Assembly: GCF_022524345.1 (NCBI RefSeq)
Contig: NZ_JAKWJU010000002.1
Location: 3,286,001-3,350,000 of the forward strand
DNA length: 64,000 nucleotides
Direction of reading: 5' to 3'
Origin: Streptomyces marispadix
GTDB taxonomy: Bacteria; Actinomycetota; Actinomycetes; Streptomycetales; Streptomycetaceae
Of this stretch, positions 8,989-15,030 are shown piece after piece; within the stretch, counting starts at the first letter, position 1, and every line of letters begins with the position of its first letter. A model generated the notes under the pieces. That model made no database searches and was not told the origin of the DNA. It saw only the letters and a list, made by a program, of their open reading frames with translations. The translations under genes were made by a program, and so were the position numbers.

Positions 8989-9437
8989 GCGGAGAGTCCC
9001 ATCTTCCATGGAGGGTGAATGGCTTCGTGATCACTCCGGATGATGCTGTGACGCCGAGACGCGGGCGCGTAGCCGCTGCTGCTGGTCGACGTTGCTGGGC
9101 CAGCAGGTGCATCTGTCGCGGATCGGCAGACCGACGCTGGCTGTGCCGGTCGCCTCTTCGCTCCGGGAAGATGATTCGCCGTCATGAAAAGCAGAGGAAG
9201 CAACCACGCCGCACGGCGCCCGGCCTGCTCCGGTGCCGGGTGACCGGCACGGCAGACGCCGGGGAGGTCGGCTGGCGGCAGCACACGAAGTGTGCTCACA
9301 GGTCTCCGCCGCGGACGCGCGATCGTACGCAGCTCCACAGGCGCCACGCCCGCGACCCCGTCAACACCCTCATCGGGCCCCAACAAAGAGCGGGTGCTCC
9401 CCATCTGGGGAACACCCGCTCTCGTCGATCTTCTCCT
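8989..9437. other. Intergenic stretch between beta-helix gene and attachment site
   Basis: About 450 bases without a supportable gene. It holds the promoter side of the beta-helix gene and, at 9388-9421, a terminator hairpin. In the chromosome before insertion this stretch would have lain directly 3' of the tRNA-Ile gene. Confidence 0.6.
9388..9421 (-). terminator. Original tRNA-Ile terminator, now separated from its gene
   Basis: GAGCGGGTG (9388-9396) pairs with CACCCGCTC (9413-9421), and inside it CCCC (9399-9402) with GGGG (9407-9410). On the minus strand it sits 16 bases beyond the left attachment repeat. In the uninterrupted chromosome it would therefore have terminated the tRNA-Ile transcript. 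The inserted element now lies between the two. Confidence 0.7.
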
Positions 9438-9481
9438 GTGGGGCTAACAGGACTTGAACCTGTGGCCTCATCCTTATCAGG
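9438..9481. repeat. Left attachment repeat (att core, 44 bp)
   Basis: Identical to 20959-21002. It contains only the tRNA-Ile 3' part (anticodon loop to acceptor stem), so it is a partial copy, not a second tRNA gene. The next base on either side differs from the right copy, which fixes the core ends. Confidence 0.93.
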
Positions 9482-9575
9482 TCGACTACGTGGGGTCGCG
9501 AACCTCGGTCAACCCGCTGCGGACCTGGATGAGTGGTCCATCGACGTTCGGTCCCAACCGCCGGTGTCCGCCCCT

Positions 9576-9600
9576 GTTGGTGTCAGCGGTTGGTGTCAGC
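9576..9600. repeat. Integrase arm-type direct repeats, left end
   Basis: GTTGGTGTCAGC occurs twice (9576-9587 and 9589-9600), 13 bp apart, inside the left end. The same motif with the same 13-bp spacing appears at the right end (20896-20918). Tyrosine integrases bind such arm sites in addition to the core; this reading is inference. Nothing codes convincingly in 9482-9719. Confidence 0.65.
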
Positions 9601-9719
9601 GCATGGGGACCCTCTTGACAACCTCCGTCGAAAGGGCTGGGCGCGCTGCTGGTCTCAGGACCTGACCGGACATCTGAGCCCATGAGCCTTGACTCTCCCT
9701 GGAGAGGCCCTTTGGTTGC

Positions 9720-10337
9720 TCAGGCACTGCGGGTGTAGTCGGTCTTGTCTTGGACCTTCTTGTAGACGTCTTCGCCTATCCAGTGGCAGTAGAGGTTCTT
9801 GCGCCTGATGGCAAGCCGCCGGCAGTGCTGACCGTTGACAGACCAGGCTGCCACTTCTGCTCGTGGCCAACCTCGGGAGGCCGTCGCCAACTCGGCCACG
9901 TATTCGAGTGCGGGTTTCAGATCGGTGTCGGCCGACACCATGATCCCAACGTCGTATTCGCCGCGAGTGGCCATGACCGCAAAGTCCAGGGTGAGCTGGA
10001 CGTCGATGCCCTTTTCCTGGGGTCGCTCCTTGGGCCATGCGGATGGGTAGCGCAGGGGCCGGGTGACGAGCTTGACAAGGGGATCGCTCTCCCACTGGGC
10101 ATGCTGCCGCCGCGAGGCCCCGTAGGAGCCAGGCTGCTTGGTCGCGTCGGGCTGGCCGCGATAGATGCGCACCTGATGGAGGTGGCGGTCGTACGGGCTG
10201 TCGGCGGCGAGGTGCCGGGCAAGGGCTACGGGATCGAACTGGCCCTTGCTCCAGTCTTCCCAGCTCTGGTGGTAGAGCCGGCGAGCTTGCATGTAGGTGT
10301 TTTGATAGTCGTAGAAGACGACGACCCTGTCGCTCAA
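9720..10337 (-). CDS. NYN-domain (PIN-like) putative nuclease
   Basis: A 205-residue protein beginning with TTG 10337 behind a GGGGGGG tract; no ATG or GTG lies upstream before an in-frame stop. The start must be close to this point because the domain begins at once with VVVFYDYQN (D10, N13). Further acidic positions of the NYN/PIN-like metal site are D112 and D118 in KGIDVQLTLD, and D137/D139 in MVSADTDL. NYN proteins are usually RNases or RNA-processing nucleases. It is the leftmost gene of the element and is transcribed divergently from a membrane coiled-coil protein, so it is probably cargo. A role in defence or element control is possible but unproven. Confidence 0.82.
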   Translation of the reverse strand: MSDRVVVFYDYQNTYMQARRLYHQSWEDWSKGQFDPVALARHLAADSPYDRHLHQVRIYRGQPDATKQPGSYGASRRQHAQWESDPLVKLVTRPLRYPSAWPKERPQEKGIDVQLTLDFAVMATRGEYDVGIMVSADTDLKPALEYVAELATASRGWPRAEVAAWSVNGQHCRRLAIRRKNLYCHWIGEDVYKKVQDKTDYTRSA

Positions 10338-10660
10338 GGCCCCCCCAGAACGAATAATCCCCGCCAGTGCGGGCTATGCCCGGACGACGGGGAGGAGTAG
10401 ATAAAACGTAACGCGTTGGGGGGTAGAGCGCAATGCGGCTACACGCCTGACTACTCTGAGTCACCACCGCTCGTTCGGGTGGCGCCGTCGCCAGTTGTCA
10501 GCGTTGGCCGTCGTTGAGCACCCCCACACGGCCCAGGGACGGCCCCCCGGCGGACATCACGGCTTGTACTTCGGTGCGAGATTCGAGCGGAGTGTGACTA
10601 GTTGTACAGCCTTGTAGGCTCCACGGTCAGCAGTAGCCGTTACGGGAGGGGAGGGTTGCC
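10338..10660. promoter_or_regulatory. Divergent promoter region between NYN and membrane-protein genes
   Basis: A 323-bp intergenic stretch with a visibly lower GC content than the chromosome. It must carry the starts of two divergent transcripts. I see no gene in it. A very strong ribosome site (GGGAGGGGAGGG) closes it on the right, in front of GTG 10661. No promoter pair stands out enough to call. Confidence 0.45.
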
Positions 10661-11248
10661 GTGGATCCTGGGTGGGCTGCTGTCTTGGCTGCTGTCGTCG
10701 GTTTGATCGGTGCTTTAGGAGGAGCGATCACGGGTGGGTATGCCGCTATCCGTGGGGCACGGGAAGCCGCCGATCGATCGGCTCGTGCCGCTCTTGAGCA
10801 GGCGGCTCAGCAAGCCAGCGACCAGCATGAGCACTGGCTTCGTCAGGAGCGTCGGTCGGCCTATGCGGAGCTGTTGCAAGATGCCGAAGACTTCCTGATG
10901 AAGCTGGCCGATCTGGTGTCCTGCGTGGAGAACCAGGCAGAAGATGGGGTCAGAGTTCTTGAAGCACTTGAAGGCGTCATGACCGCGCAGATCCAGGTGA
11001 TTCGCCGAATGGGTCCCGTGATGACGATTGCAGGTCGCGACGTTGCGACGCATCTCCGGCACTTCGTGAGCGAGAGTCGGAGTACCAGCGCTCAGCTCAT
11101 GGGCCTTCGACCGCCAGACCTTCCCGTCGACCTGGTCCGAAGCCGATACAACACCATGACCGAGCACTTCGGTCACCTCGTCCTGTCGGTAGCTCGTGAG
11201 GTTCAAGCAGGACCGACTAGCTCCAGCGTGACCACTAGGTCGGCGTAG
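10661..11248 (+). CDS. Membrane-anchored coiled-coil protein of unknown function
   Basis: A 195-residue protein from GTG 10661. Residues 4-30 form a transmembrane helix (WAAVLAAVVGLIGALGGAITGGYAAI). About 25 charged Ala-rich residues follow (REAADRSARAALEQAAQQASDQ), likely coiled coil. The remainder is a soluble helical domain with a conserved-looking RQERRSAYAELLQDAEDFLMKL segment. This N-terminal anchor plus cytoplasmic helical domain is common among streptomycete hypotheticals on mobile DNA. Base composition appears less GC-rich than the host genes. It is divergent from the NYN gene; function not known. Confidence 0.7.
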   Translation: MDPGWAAVLAAVVGLIGALGGAITGGYAAIRGAREAADRSARAALEQAAQQASDQHEHWLRQERRSAYAELLQDAEDFLMKLADLVSCVENQAEDGVRVLEALEGVMTAQIQVIRRMGPVMTIAGRDVATHLRHFVSESRSTSAQLMGLRPPDLPVDLVRSRYNTMTEHFGHLVLSVAREVQAGPTSSSVTTRSA

Positions 11249-11393
11249 CGGCTTTGGGCTGGAGCTGCCTTGGGGCGAGAGATCAGGGGCTCGTAAGCTT
11301 TCCGCGGCTCGGGCAGTCTCCTTACCTGCCCGCAATAGCCCGAAGTGAGCCCCTGATCTTAGAGCCTCGCCCCAAGGTGGCTGCCTAAAGCCG
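11249..11393. repeat. Long imperfect inverted repeat (hairpin) in non-coding DNA
   Basis: The left arm (11249-11292) and right arm (11347-11393) match as an inverted repeat over some 45 positions with small gaps. The perfect blocks are CTTGGGGCGAG against CTCGCCCCAAG, and AGATCAGGGGCTC against its complement (with a 4-base insertion between blocks). The 54-base loop has its own short CGGGCAG/CTGCCCG hairpin. It begins at the stop codon of the membrane-protein gene. It could be a terminator, a structured RNA, or the single-strand origin needed by a rolling-circle element. Outside the hairpin, 11394-11608 has no strongly supported gene. Confidence 0.75.
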
Positions 11394-11485
11394 TGGAGCC
11401 GACCGCCCCAGCCACGATGCATCCCTCTTCTTGTGGCTCGCGTCCGTGCGCGGGCCGGCGGCCGGGCCGGAGCGGGGCGGAGACA

Positions 11486-11652
11486 TGAGCGTCGGCCCGG
11501 CGGCAAGCCGGGCCGCGCGGCGAGCGGAGCGAGCCCTTGATGAAGTAGGGAAAGTCTTATCGCGCTGGGGAGCGTGGTGCGTCTGCTGCGGTGCGCTGGA
11601 CAGCTACCTCAGGGGACGTCTTCCGGTAGCTCGATGCGGCGGTACTTGGTGA
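11486..11652 (+). CDS. Doubtful small ORF in the element
   Basis: A 55-codon frame from ATG 11486 behind GGAGCGGGGCGGAGAC (MSVGPAASRAARRAERALDEVG...). It has a basic helical start and two Cys in CVCCGA. The ribosome site is plausible, but the 3' end overlaps the convergent Cys-rich gene by 44 bases and I recognise no family. It may be a chance frame. Confidence 0.2.
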
Positions 11653-12241
11653 GTCTCAGCAGGAGTTGGCCTGCGCGGACCCAGTTGATGAGGGGGTCAC
11701 CGAACGCGACCGCGATGGCGTCGACCGGGACCGGGTGAGGGTCGGCCGGTTCGTAGAGGGCTCCGCGTACTCCTGCACCCTCGCAGGCGCGGACGCGCAC
11801 CGCCGTGAACTCGCGCCGTAGATGCGGACATGTGCTGATCGAAGCGTGGGCGCACGGCAGGCACACCGGTGGATGCGGCGTCACGATGTCCTCGTCGGTG
11901 GTGTCGAGTTCTTCCGAGAGGAGCCACAGGATGCCGTCGTCGTTTCGGTCGGCGGGCTGTGCGCAGACCTGGCAGAGCAGTTGCTCCATCGCGTTGCGCT
12001 GCCGGAGGGCGTGGACCATTCCGAACTCCGGCCTGCCTTTGCCCGGTTGGGAGGGGATGCGGGGCCAGAGCACGCCTTGGGAGTCGCGGTCGTAGGGGCG
12101 CTGGTCGGCGTAGGCGATCCGGCCGCGTCGCACGACCATCGGCATGCGTGCTGGGCGTTCTCCGCTCCATTGCGTGATGTACGGAACCGGTCGGCCCCGG
12201 TGAATCAACCCGGGGCGGCGCGATGCCGGCGGTGTCAGCAT
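11609..12241 (-). CDS. Cys-rich hypothetical protein, partner of the ATPase
   Basis: A 210-residue protein; ATG 12241 overlaps the end of the upstream ATPase gene by seven bases, so the two are co-translated. Two Cys pairs in the middle, CQVC and (after about 45 residues) CLPC with a following STCPHL, look like a zinc-binding module. The C-terminal third (DAIAVAFGDPLINWVRAGQLLLRLTKYRRI) is hydrophobic-amphipathic. Similar proteins occur beside anti-sigma-like ATPases in streptomycete genomes and elements. No function is established; regulation through protein contact is a guess from its neighbour. Confidence 0.7.
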   Translation of the reverse strand: MLTPPASRRPGLIHRGRPVPYITQWSGERPARMPMVVRRGRIAYADQRPYDRDSQGVLWPRIPSQPGKGRPEFGMVHALRQRNAMEQLLCQVCAQPADRNDDGILWLLSEELDTTDEDIVTPHPPVCLPCAHASISTCPHLRREFTAVRVRACEGAGVRGALYEPADPHPVPVDAIAVAFGDPLINWVRAGQLLLRLTKYRRIELPEDVP

Positions 12242-12618
12242 GCGGGCACCTCCGAGGCGAGGTGCGCTGCGACCTCGTGCCCGTGCGCGTTCCTGGTGAA
12301 GCGCACATCGGTGGCGAGGGTTGTCACGACGGCCAATCCGCGGCCGTGCACGCCGTGGTCATAGGGCTTCGCCAGGTGTGGAGCGGTGGTGCTGCCTCCG
12401 TGATCGGTGACGGTGATCGTCACAGAACCTCGTGCCCGGTGGATCGTGACGTGGAAGTCGGGGCTCGTGGTGTGCGTGACGGCATTGGTGCCCAGCTCGC
12501 TCACGATCAGCACTGCGTCCCCAGCGCAGGAGCATCCGGTTAAGACTTCGCGGGCCCAGCGGCGAGCGCAGCCGACCTGTTCCACGTGTCCCGGGAAGGT
12601 GCGGCAGTAGGTGGGCAT
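12235..12618 (-). CDS. Anti-sigma-like ATP-binding protein (HATPase, RsbW/SpoIIAB type)
   Basis: The start is ATG 12618, directly behind GGAGGAATACC; the longer frame (to 12714) lacks a ribosome site and runs through the operator region. The 127-residue protein shows the GHKL ATP site: N box SELGTNAVTHT (E41, N45), G1-like DHGG, and G2-like HGRGLAVV. It fits the small streptomycete single-domain ATPases related to anti-sigma kinases RsbW/SpoIIAB. No sigma or anti-anti-sigma gene is on the element, so a host factor would be the target if the activity is kept. It is translationally coupled to the Cys-rich gene. Confidence 0.85.
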   Translation of the reverse strand: MPTYCRTFPGHVEQVGCARRWAREVLTGCSCAGDAVLIVSELGTNAVTHTTSPDFHVTIHRARGSVTITVTDHGGSTTAPHLAKPYDHGVHGRGLAVVTTLATDVRFTRNAHGHEVAAHLASEVPAC

Positions 12619-12672
12619 GGTATTCCTCCATGGCACTGACCAGCGGCTCTCCGGTCCTGTTGTCCCAAGTGG

Positions 12673-12702
12673 CTGACCCGAGACCCCAGAGAGCCGTACA
12701 AT
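12673..12702 (+). promoter_or_regulatory. Candidate promoter of the ABM/XRE regulator operon
   Basis: CTGACC (12673-12678) and TACAAT (12697-12702) with an 18-bp spacer make a good sigma-70-type promoter. The GTAC operator cluster begins inside the -10 element. The transcript would have a leader of about 120 bases before ATG 12832. Confidence 0.5.
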
Positions 12703-12754
12703 AAGTACTAGCACCGTACTCGGTGTGTGAGTACTTTGAATGCGAGACCGTACT
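12696..12754. promoter_or_regulatory. GTAC operator cluster upstream of the regulator operon
   Basis: Five GTAC cores (at 12696, 12705, 12716, 12731 and 12750), mostly within AGTACT or GTACTT, lie between the ATPase gene and the regulator operon. The same motif is clustered downstream of the regulator (14343-14384). The recurrence on both sides of a DNA-binding protein gene suggests autoregulatory operators (inference). Confidence 0.6.
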
Positions 12755-12831
12755 TTTGGTGCGGGTCATTCATGGACAGGTGTTCACGCGCGGGAGGGGG
12801 TGCCCAAGACGATCAGGAAGGAGATCACCGC

Positions 12832-13140
12832 ATGTTCGGGTTGATGGTGCGCTTCACCTGCAAGGACGAGGAAGCGGCAGCCCAGTTCGACGAGCTGGTC
12901 TCGCGAACCGGCGAACAGATCAAGGCGAACGAACCAGGGACGCTGATCTACACCGTGCACCGCGTGGAAGGGCGCCCGCTGGAGCGGATCTTCTACGAGC
13001 TGTACGCGGACAGGGACGCCTTCGAGGTGCATGAGTCGCAGAGCTACGTGATGGAGTTCCTGACTGCTCGTGAGCAGTACCTGGCGTCGACCGAGGTCGA
13101 CAAGTTGGACCTCGTGTCCGGCAAGGGCGTGAACGGGTGA
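12832..13140 (+). CDS. ABM-fold (antibiotic biosynthesis monooxygenase-like) small protein
   Basis: ATG 12832 follows GGAAGGAG; upstream in-frame starts overlap the operators and lack ribosome sites. The 102-residue protein has the ferredoxin-like ABM pattern: a first strand MFGLMVRFTCK, a helix DEEAAAQFDELVSRTGEQIKANE, then GTLIYTVHR, FYELYADRDAFEVHE and a final helix. ABM-fold proteins include quinol monooxygenases and heme oxygenases, but many are only ligand binders. The gene is coupled (GTGA overlap) to an XRE-TPR regulator, which suggests that it makes, modifies or binds the regulator's signal; this is inference. Confidence 0.82.
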   Translation: MFGLMVRFTCKDEEAAAQFDELVSRTGEQIKANEPGTLIYTVHRVEGRPLERIFYELYADRDAFEVHESQSYVMEFLTAREQYLASTEVDKLDLVSGKGVNG

Positions 13141-14360
13141 GCCCTGAGTACGAGAAGGCACTCGGCCGGAAGATCGCGTTCAACCGGAAGCGTCGCGGGC
13201 TTTCGCAGAAGGAGTTCGCCGCGCTCCTGGACCGCTCAGAGGCATGGGTTTCCCAGGTGGAGCGGGGAGTTCGCCGTATCGACCGCATGACGGTCCTGGA
13301 GAAGGTGGCGGAGGTCCTAGACCTTCCCGTCTCGGAGTTGGCAGCCGAGGCGCCCGTCGTCGCCTCGACGGTCGCGGAACCGCCCGGTGCCAGCAGACTT
13401 CGTCTCGCGCTGAGCGCGGCGCATTCGTTGAAGGCGATCCTCGGCGAACACGAGCCGCCGGACCTGGACAAGCTTCGTGAGGATGCCGACCGCGCGTGGT
13501 CTCTGACGCATGAGGGCAACTACGCGGATCTGGCTGAGCTGTTGGAAGATCTCGTGCCGCAGGCGGAGTCCGCGGCACGTTCCGCCCCGGAGGTCGACCG
13601 CCCGGAGCTGTTCCGACTGCTGGCCACCGTGTATCACACGTGCAGTGCGGCTCTTGCGAACATGGGCGAGCCCGAGGCGGCATGGATCGCCGTGGACCGC
13701 TCCGTTGTGGCCGCCGAGCGTGCGAACGACCCGTTGCTCATGGCGGCAGGCGAGTTCCGGCTGTCGATCGTTTTCCTCGGCGCACGGCACTACGAACAGG
13801 CCGCGCAGGCGTCGGGCAGTGCCGCCGACGCGCTGGAGTCGCTTGCGGCGTCCGGTGATGTCGAGGCAACCGCGTTGCGCGGTGCTCTCACCCTGCAAAG
13901 GGCGGTGGCGGCCGGAAAGGCCAACAAGGCCGACGAGGCTTATGAGTTCATCCGTACGGCACGCGAGATGGCCGCGACGGTCGGGCCAGGTCGGAACGAC
14001 TACAACACCGAGTTCGGCCCGGCGAACGTCGACCTCTACGAAGTAGCCGTGGCCGTCGACTTGGGGGACGCGGGTGTCGCGCTCCGCGCCGCTGGCCGCG
14101 TGGATGCTTCCGGGCTCTCGTCCGAGCGGCAGACCAGGTTCCATCTCGATGTCGCCCGGGCTCATGCACAGCGTCGGCAGATCGGCGAATCCGTCGCCGC
14201 GATCAGGGCCGCACAGCGACTGTCACCCGAGCTCGTCGGTGCGTTGCCTGCCGTCAAGCAGCTCGTTGCGGACCTCGCGACCATGAGCCAGCCTCCGTCC
14301 GATGAGCTTCGGTCGCTGGTCACGGAGCTAGGCGTACCTGGAGTACGGATTGGTACTTGA
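13137..14360 (+). CDS. XRE-family regulator with TPR-like sensor domain
   Basis: A 407-residue protein whose GTG start overlaps the stop of the ABM gene. Residues about 9-60 are a Cro/C1-type helix-turn-helix (LGRKIAFNRKRRGLSQKEFA, then WVSQVERG and a recognition segment). From about 90 to the end the protein consists of paired helices of the TPR type (for example PELFRLLATVYHTCSAALANMG, PEAAWIAVDRSVVAAERAND). XRE-TPR regulators often respond to small ligands or peptides. GTAC repeats flank the gene and overlap a promoter of the transfer operon, so it probably controls itself and transfer, taking the place of KorSA/Pra seen on pSAM2. Confidence 0.85.
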   Translation: MSPEYEKALGRKIAFNRKRRGLSQKEFAALLDRSEAWVSQVERGVRRIDRMTVLEKVAEVLDLPVSELAAEAPVVASTVAEPPGASRLRLALSAAHSLKAILGEHEPPDLDKLREDADRAWSLTHEGNYADLAELLEDLVPQAESAARSAPEVDRPELFRLLATVYHTCSAALANMGEPEAAWIAVDRSVVAAERANDPLLMAAGEFRLSIVFLGARHYEQAAQASGSAADALESLAASGDVEATALRGALTLQRAVAAGKANKADEAYEFIRTAREMAATVGPGRNDYNTEFGPANVDLYEVAVAVDLGDAGVALRAAGRVDASGLSSERQTRFHLDVARAHAQRRQIGESVAAIRAAQRLSPELVGALPAVKQLVADLATMSQPPSDELRSLVTELGVPGVRIGT

Positions 14361-14384
14361 AGTACTAGACAATACTTAGAGTAC
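14343..14384. promoter_or_regulatory. GTAC operator cluster in front of the transfer operon
   Basis: GTAC occurs at 14343, 14353, 14362 and 14381, with a related ATAC at 14372. The spacing of 9-10 bp places the sites on one face of the helix. They cover the -35 and spacer of the candidate transfer promoter, which fits repression by the adjacent XRE-TPR protein. Confidence 0.65.
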
Positions 14385-14394
14385 GGGTTACAGT
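14366..14394 (+). promoter_or_regulatory. Candidate promoter of the transfer/replication operon
   Basis: TAGACA (14366-14371) and TACAGT (14389-14394), spacer 17 bp, close to the sigma-70 consensus and lying between the regulator gene and the transfer genes. It is embedded in the GTAC operator cluster. Confidence 0.5.
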
Positions 14395-14674
14395 GGTGAG
14401 TGTTCGCAACGCCCTTCGCTGCCAACGGAGTTGCTGAGCGGACAAGCGAACGCGCCGGACAGGTAGGCAGACCTGAACCGGCGCGCGAGCAACAAGGCCA
14501 CAGACACAGATGTGGCCTGAGCGGGAGGCAGCCCACTCAGGCCGGGTGCGTTGTTGGAGTCAACGCTCAGGCAGCGTATCGCGCCCAGTCCGTATGCGGT
14601 CAACCTCCCGTTGCGTAGTCATTTGTCAGCTATGCGTGCCTTTATGGCGCGCTGCGCAAGGGAGTTGCTTCACT
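14395..14674 (+). promoter_or_regulatory. Structured leader of the transfer operon with competing hairpins
   Basis: This 280-base leader holds three inverted repeats. CGCGCCGG (14451-14458) pairs with CCGGCGCG (14478-14485). AGGCCACA (14495-14502) pairs with TGTGGCCT (14511-14518). GGCCTGAG (14514-14521) pairs with CTCAGGCC (14536-14543). The second and third share bases 14514-14518 and cannot form together, as in attenuators. No gene is supported within it. Confidence 0.55.
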
Positions 14675-15028
14675 GTGCCGTCCTTCAAGATCGACACAAA
14701 CACCGCCATCGTCTTCGTCGCCGTACCGCCTGCCAAGAAGCTCGTGAACCGGCAGACCGGTGAGATCGCCGTAGACCGGGAAACCGGCGCGCAGATGATG
14801 ACCATCGGACTGATGGTCACCGACGAGGGCGAAGCCGAGGTCTACAACGTCTCGGTGCCCGAGACCGGCATCCCGGAGGGCCTGACCCCTGGAACGCCCG
14901 TCGCGGTGACGAACCTTCGGGCTCGCACGTGGGAGAACGAGTTCAACGGCCAGAAGCGGCATGGGATCGCCTTCCGGGCCGTGGCCGTCACCTCGCTCGC
15001 CGAGGCCGGACAGAACCAGGCGGCCTGA
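14675..15028 (+). CDS. SCO3933-family regulatory protein
   Basis: Start GTG 14675, with AAGGGAG ten bases upstream; the longer frame runs through the hairpin leader. The 117-residue protein begins MPSFKIDTNTAIVFVAVPP and contains the family blocks LVNRQTGEIAVDRETGAQ and RTWENEFNGQKRHGIAFRA. This family is encoded ahead of the FtsK-like transfer gene in streptomycete integrative elements; its members are described as regulatory, but the mechanism is not known. The stop codon is three bases before the start of the translocator gene, so they form one operon. Confidence 0.88.
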   Translation: MPSFKIDTNTAIVFVAVPPAKKLVNRQTGEIAVDRETGAQMMTIGLMVTDEGEAEVYNVSVPETGIPEGLTPGTPVAVTNLRARTWENEFNGQKRHGIAFRAVAVTSLAEAGQNQAA

Positions 15029-15030
15029 AC

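Noticed and set aside
9438..9481. A second tRNA-Ile gene
   Set aside because: Only the 3' part of the tRNA is present; it is the left attachment repeat of the element.
9486..9683. Minus-strand 65-codon ORF at the left end of the element
   Set aside because: It overlaps the integrase arm repeats and has no ribosome site or recognisable family.
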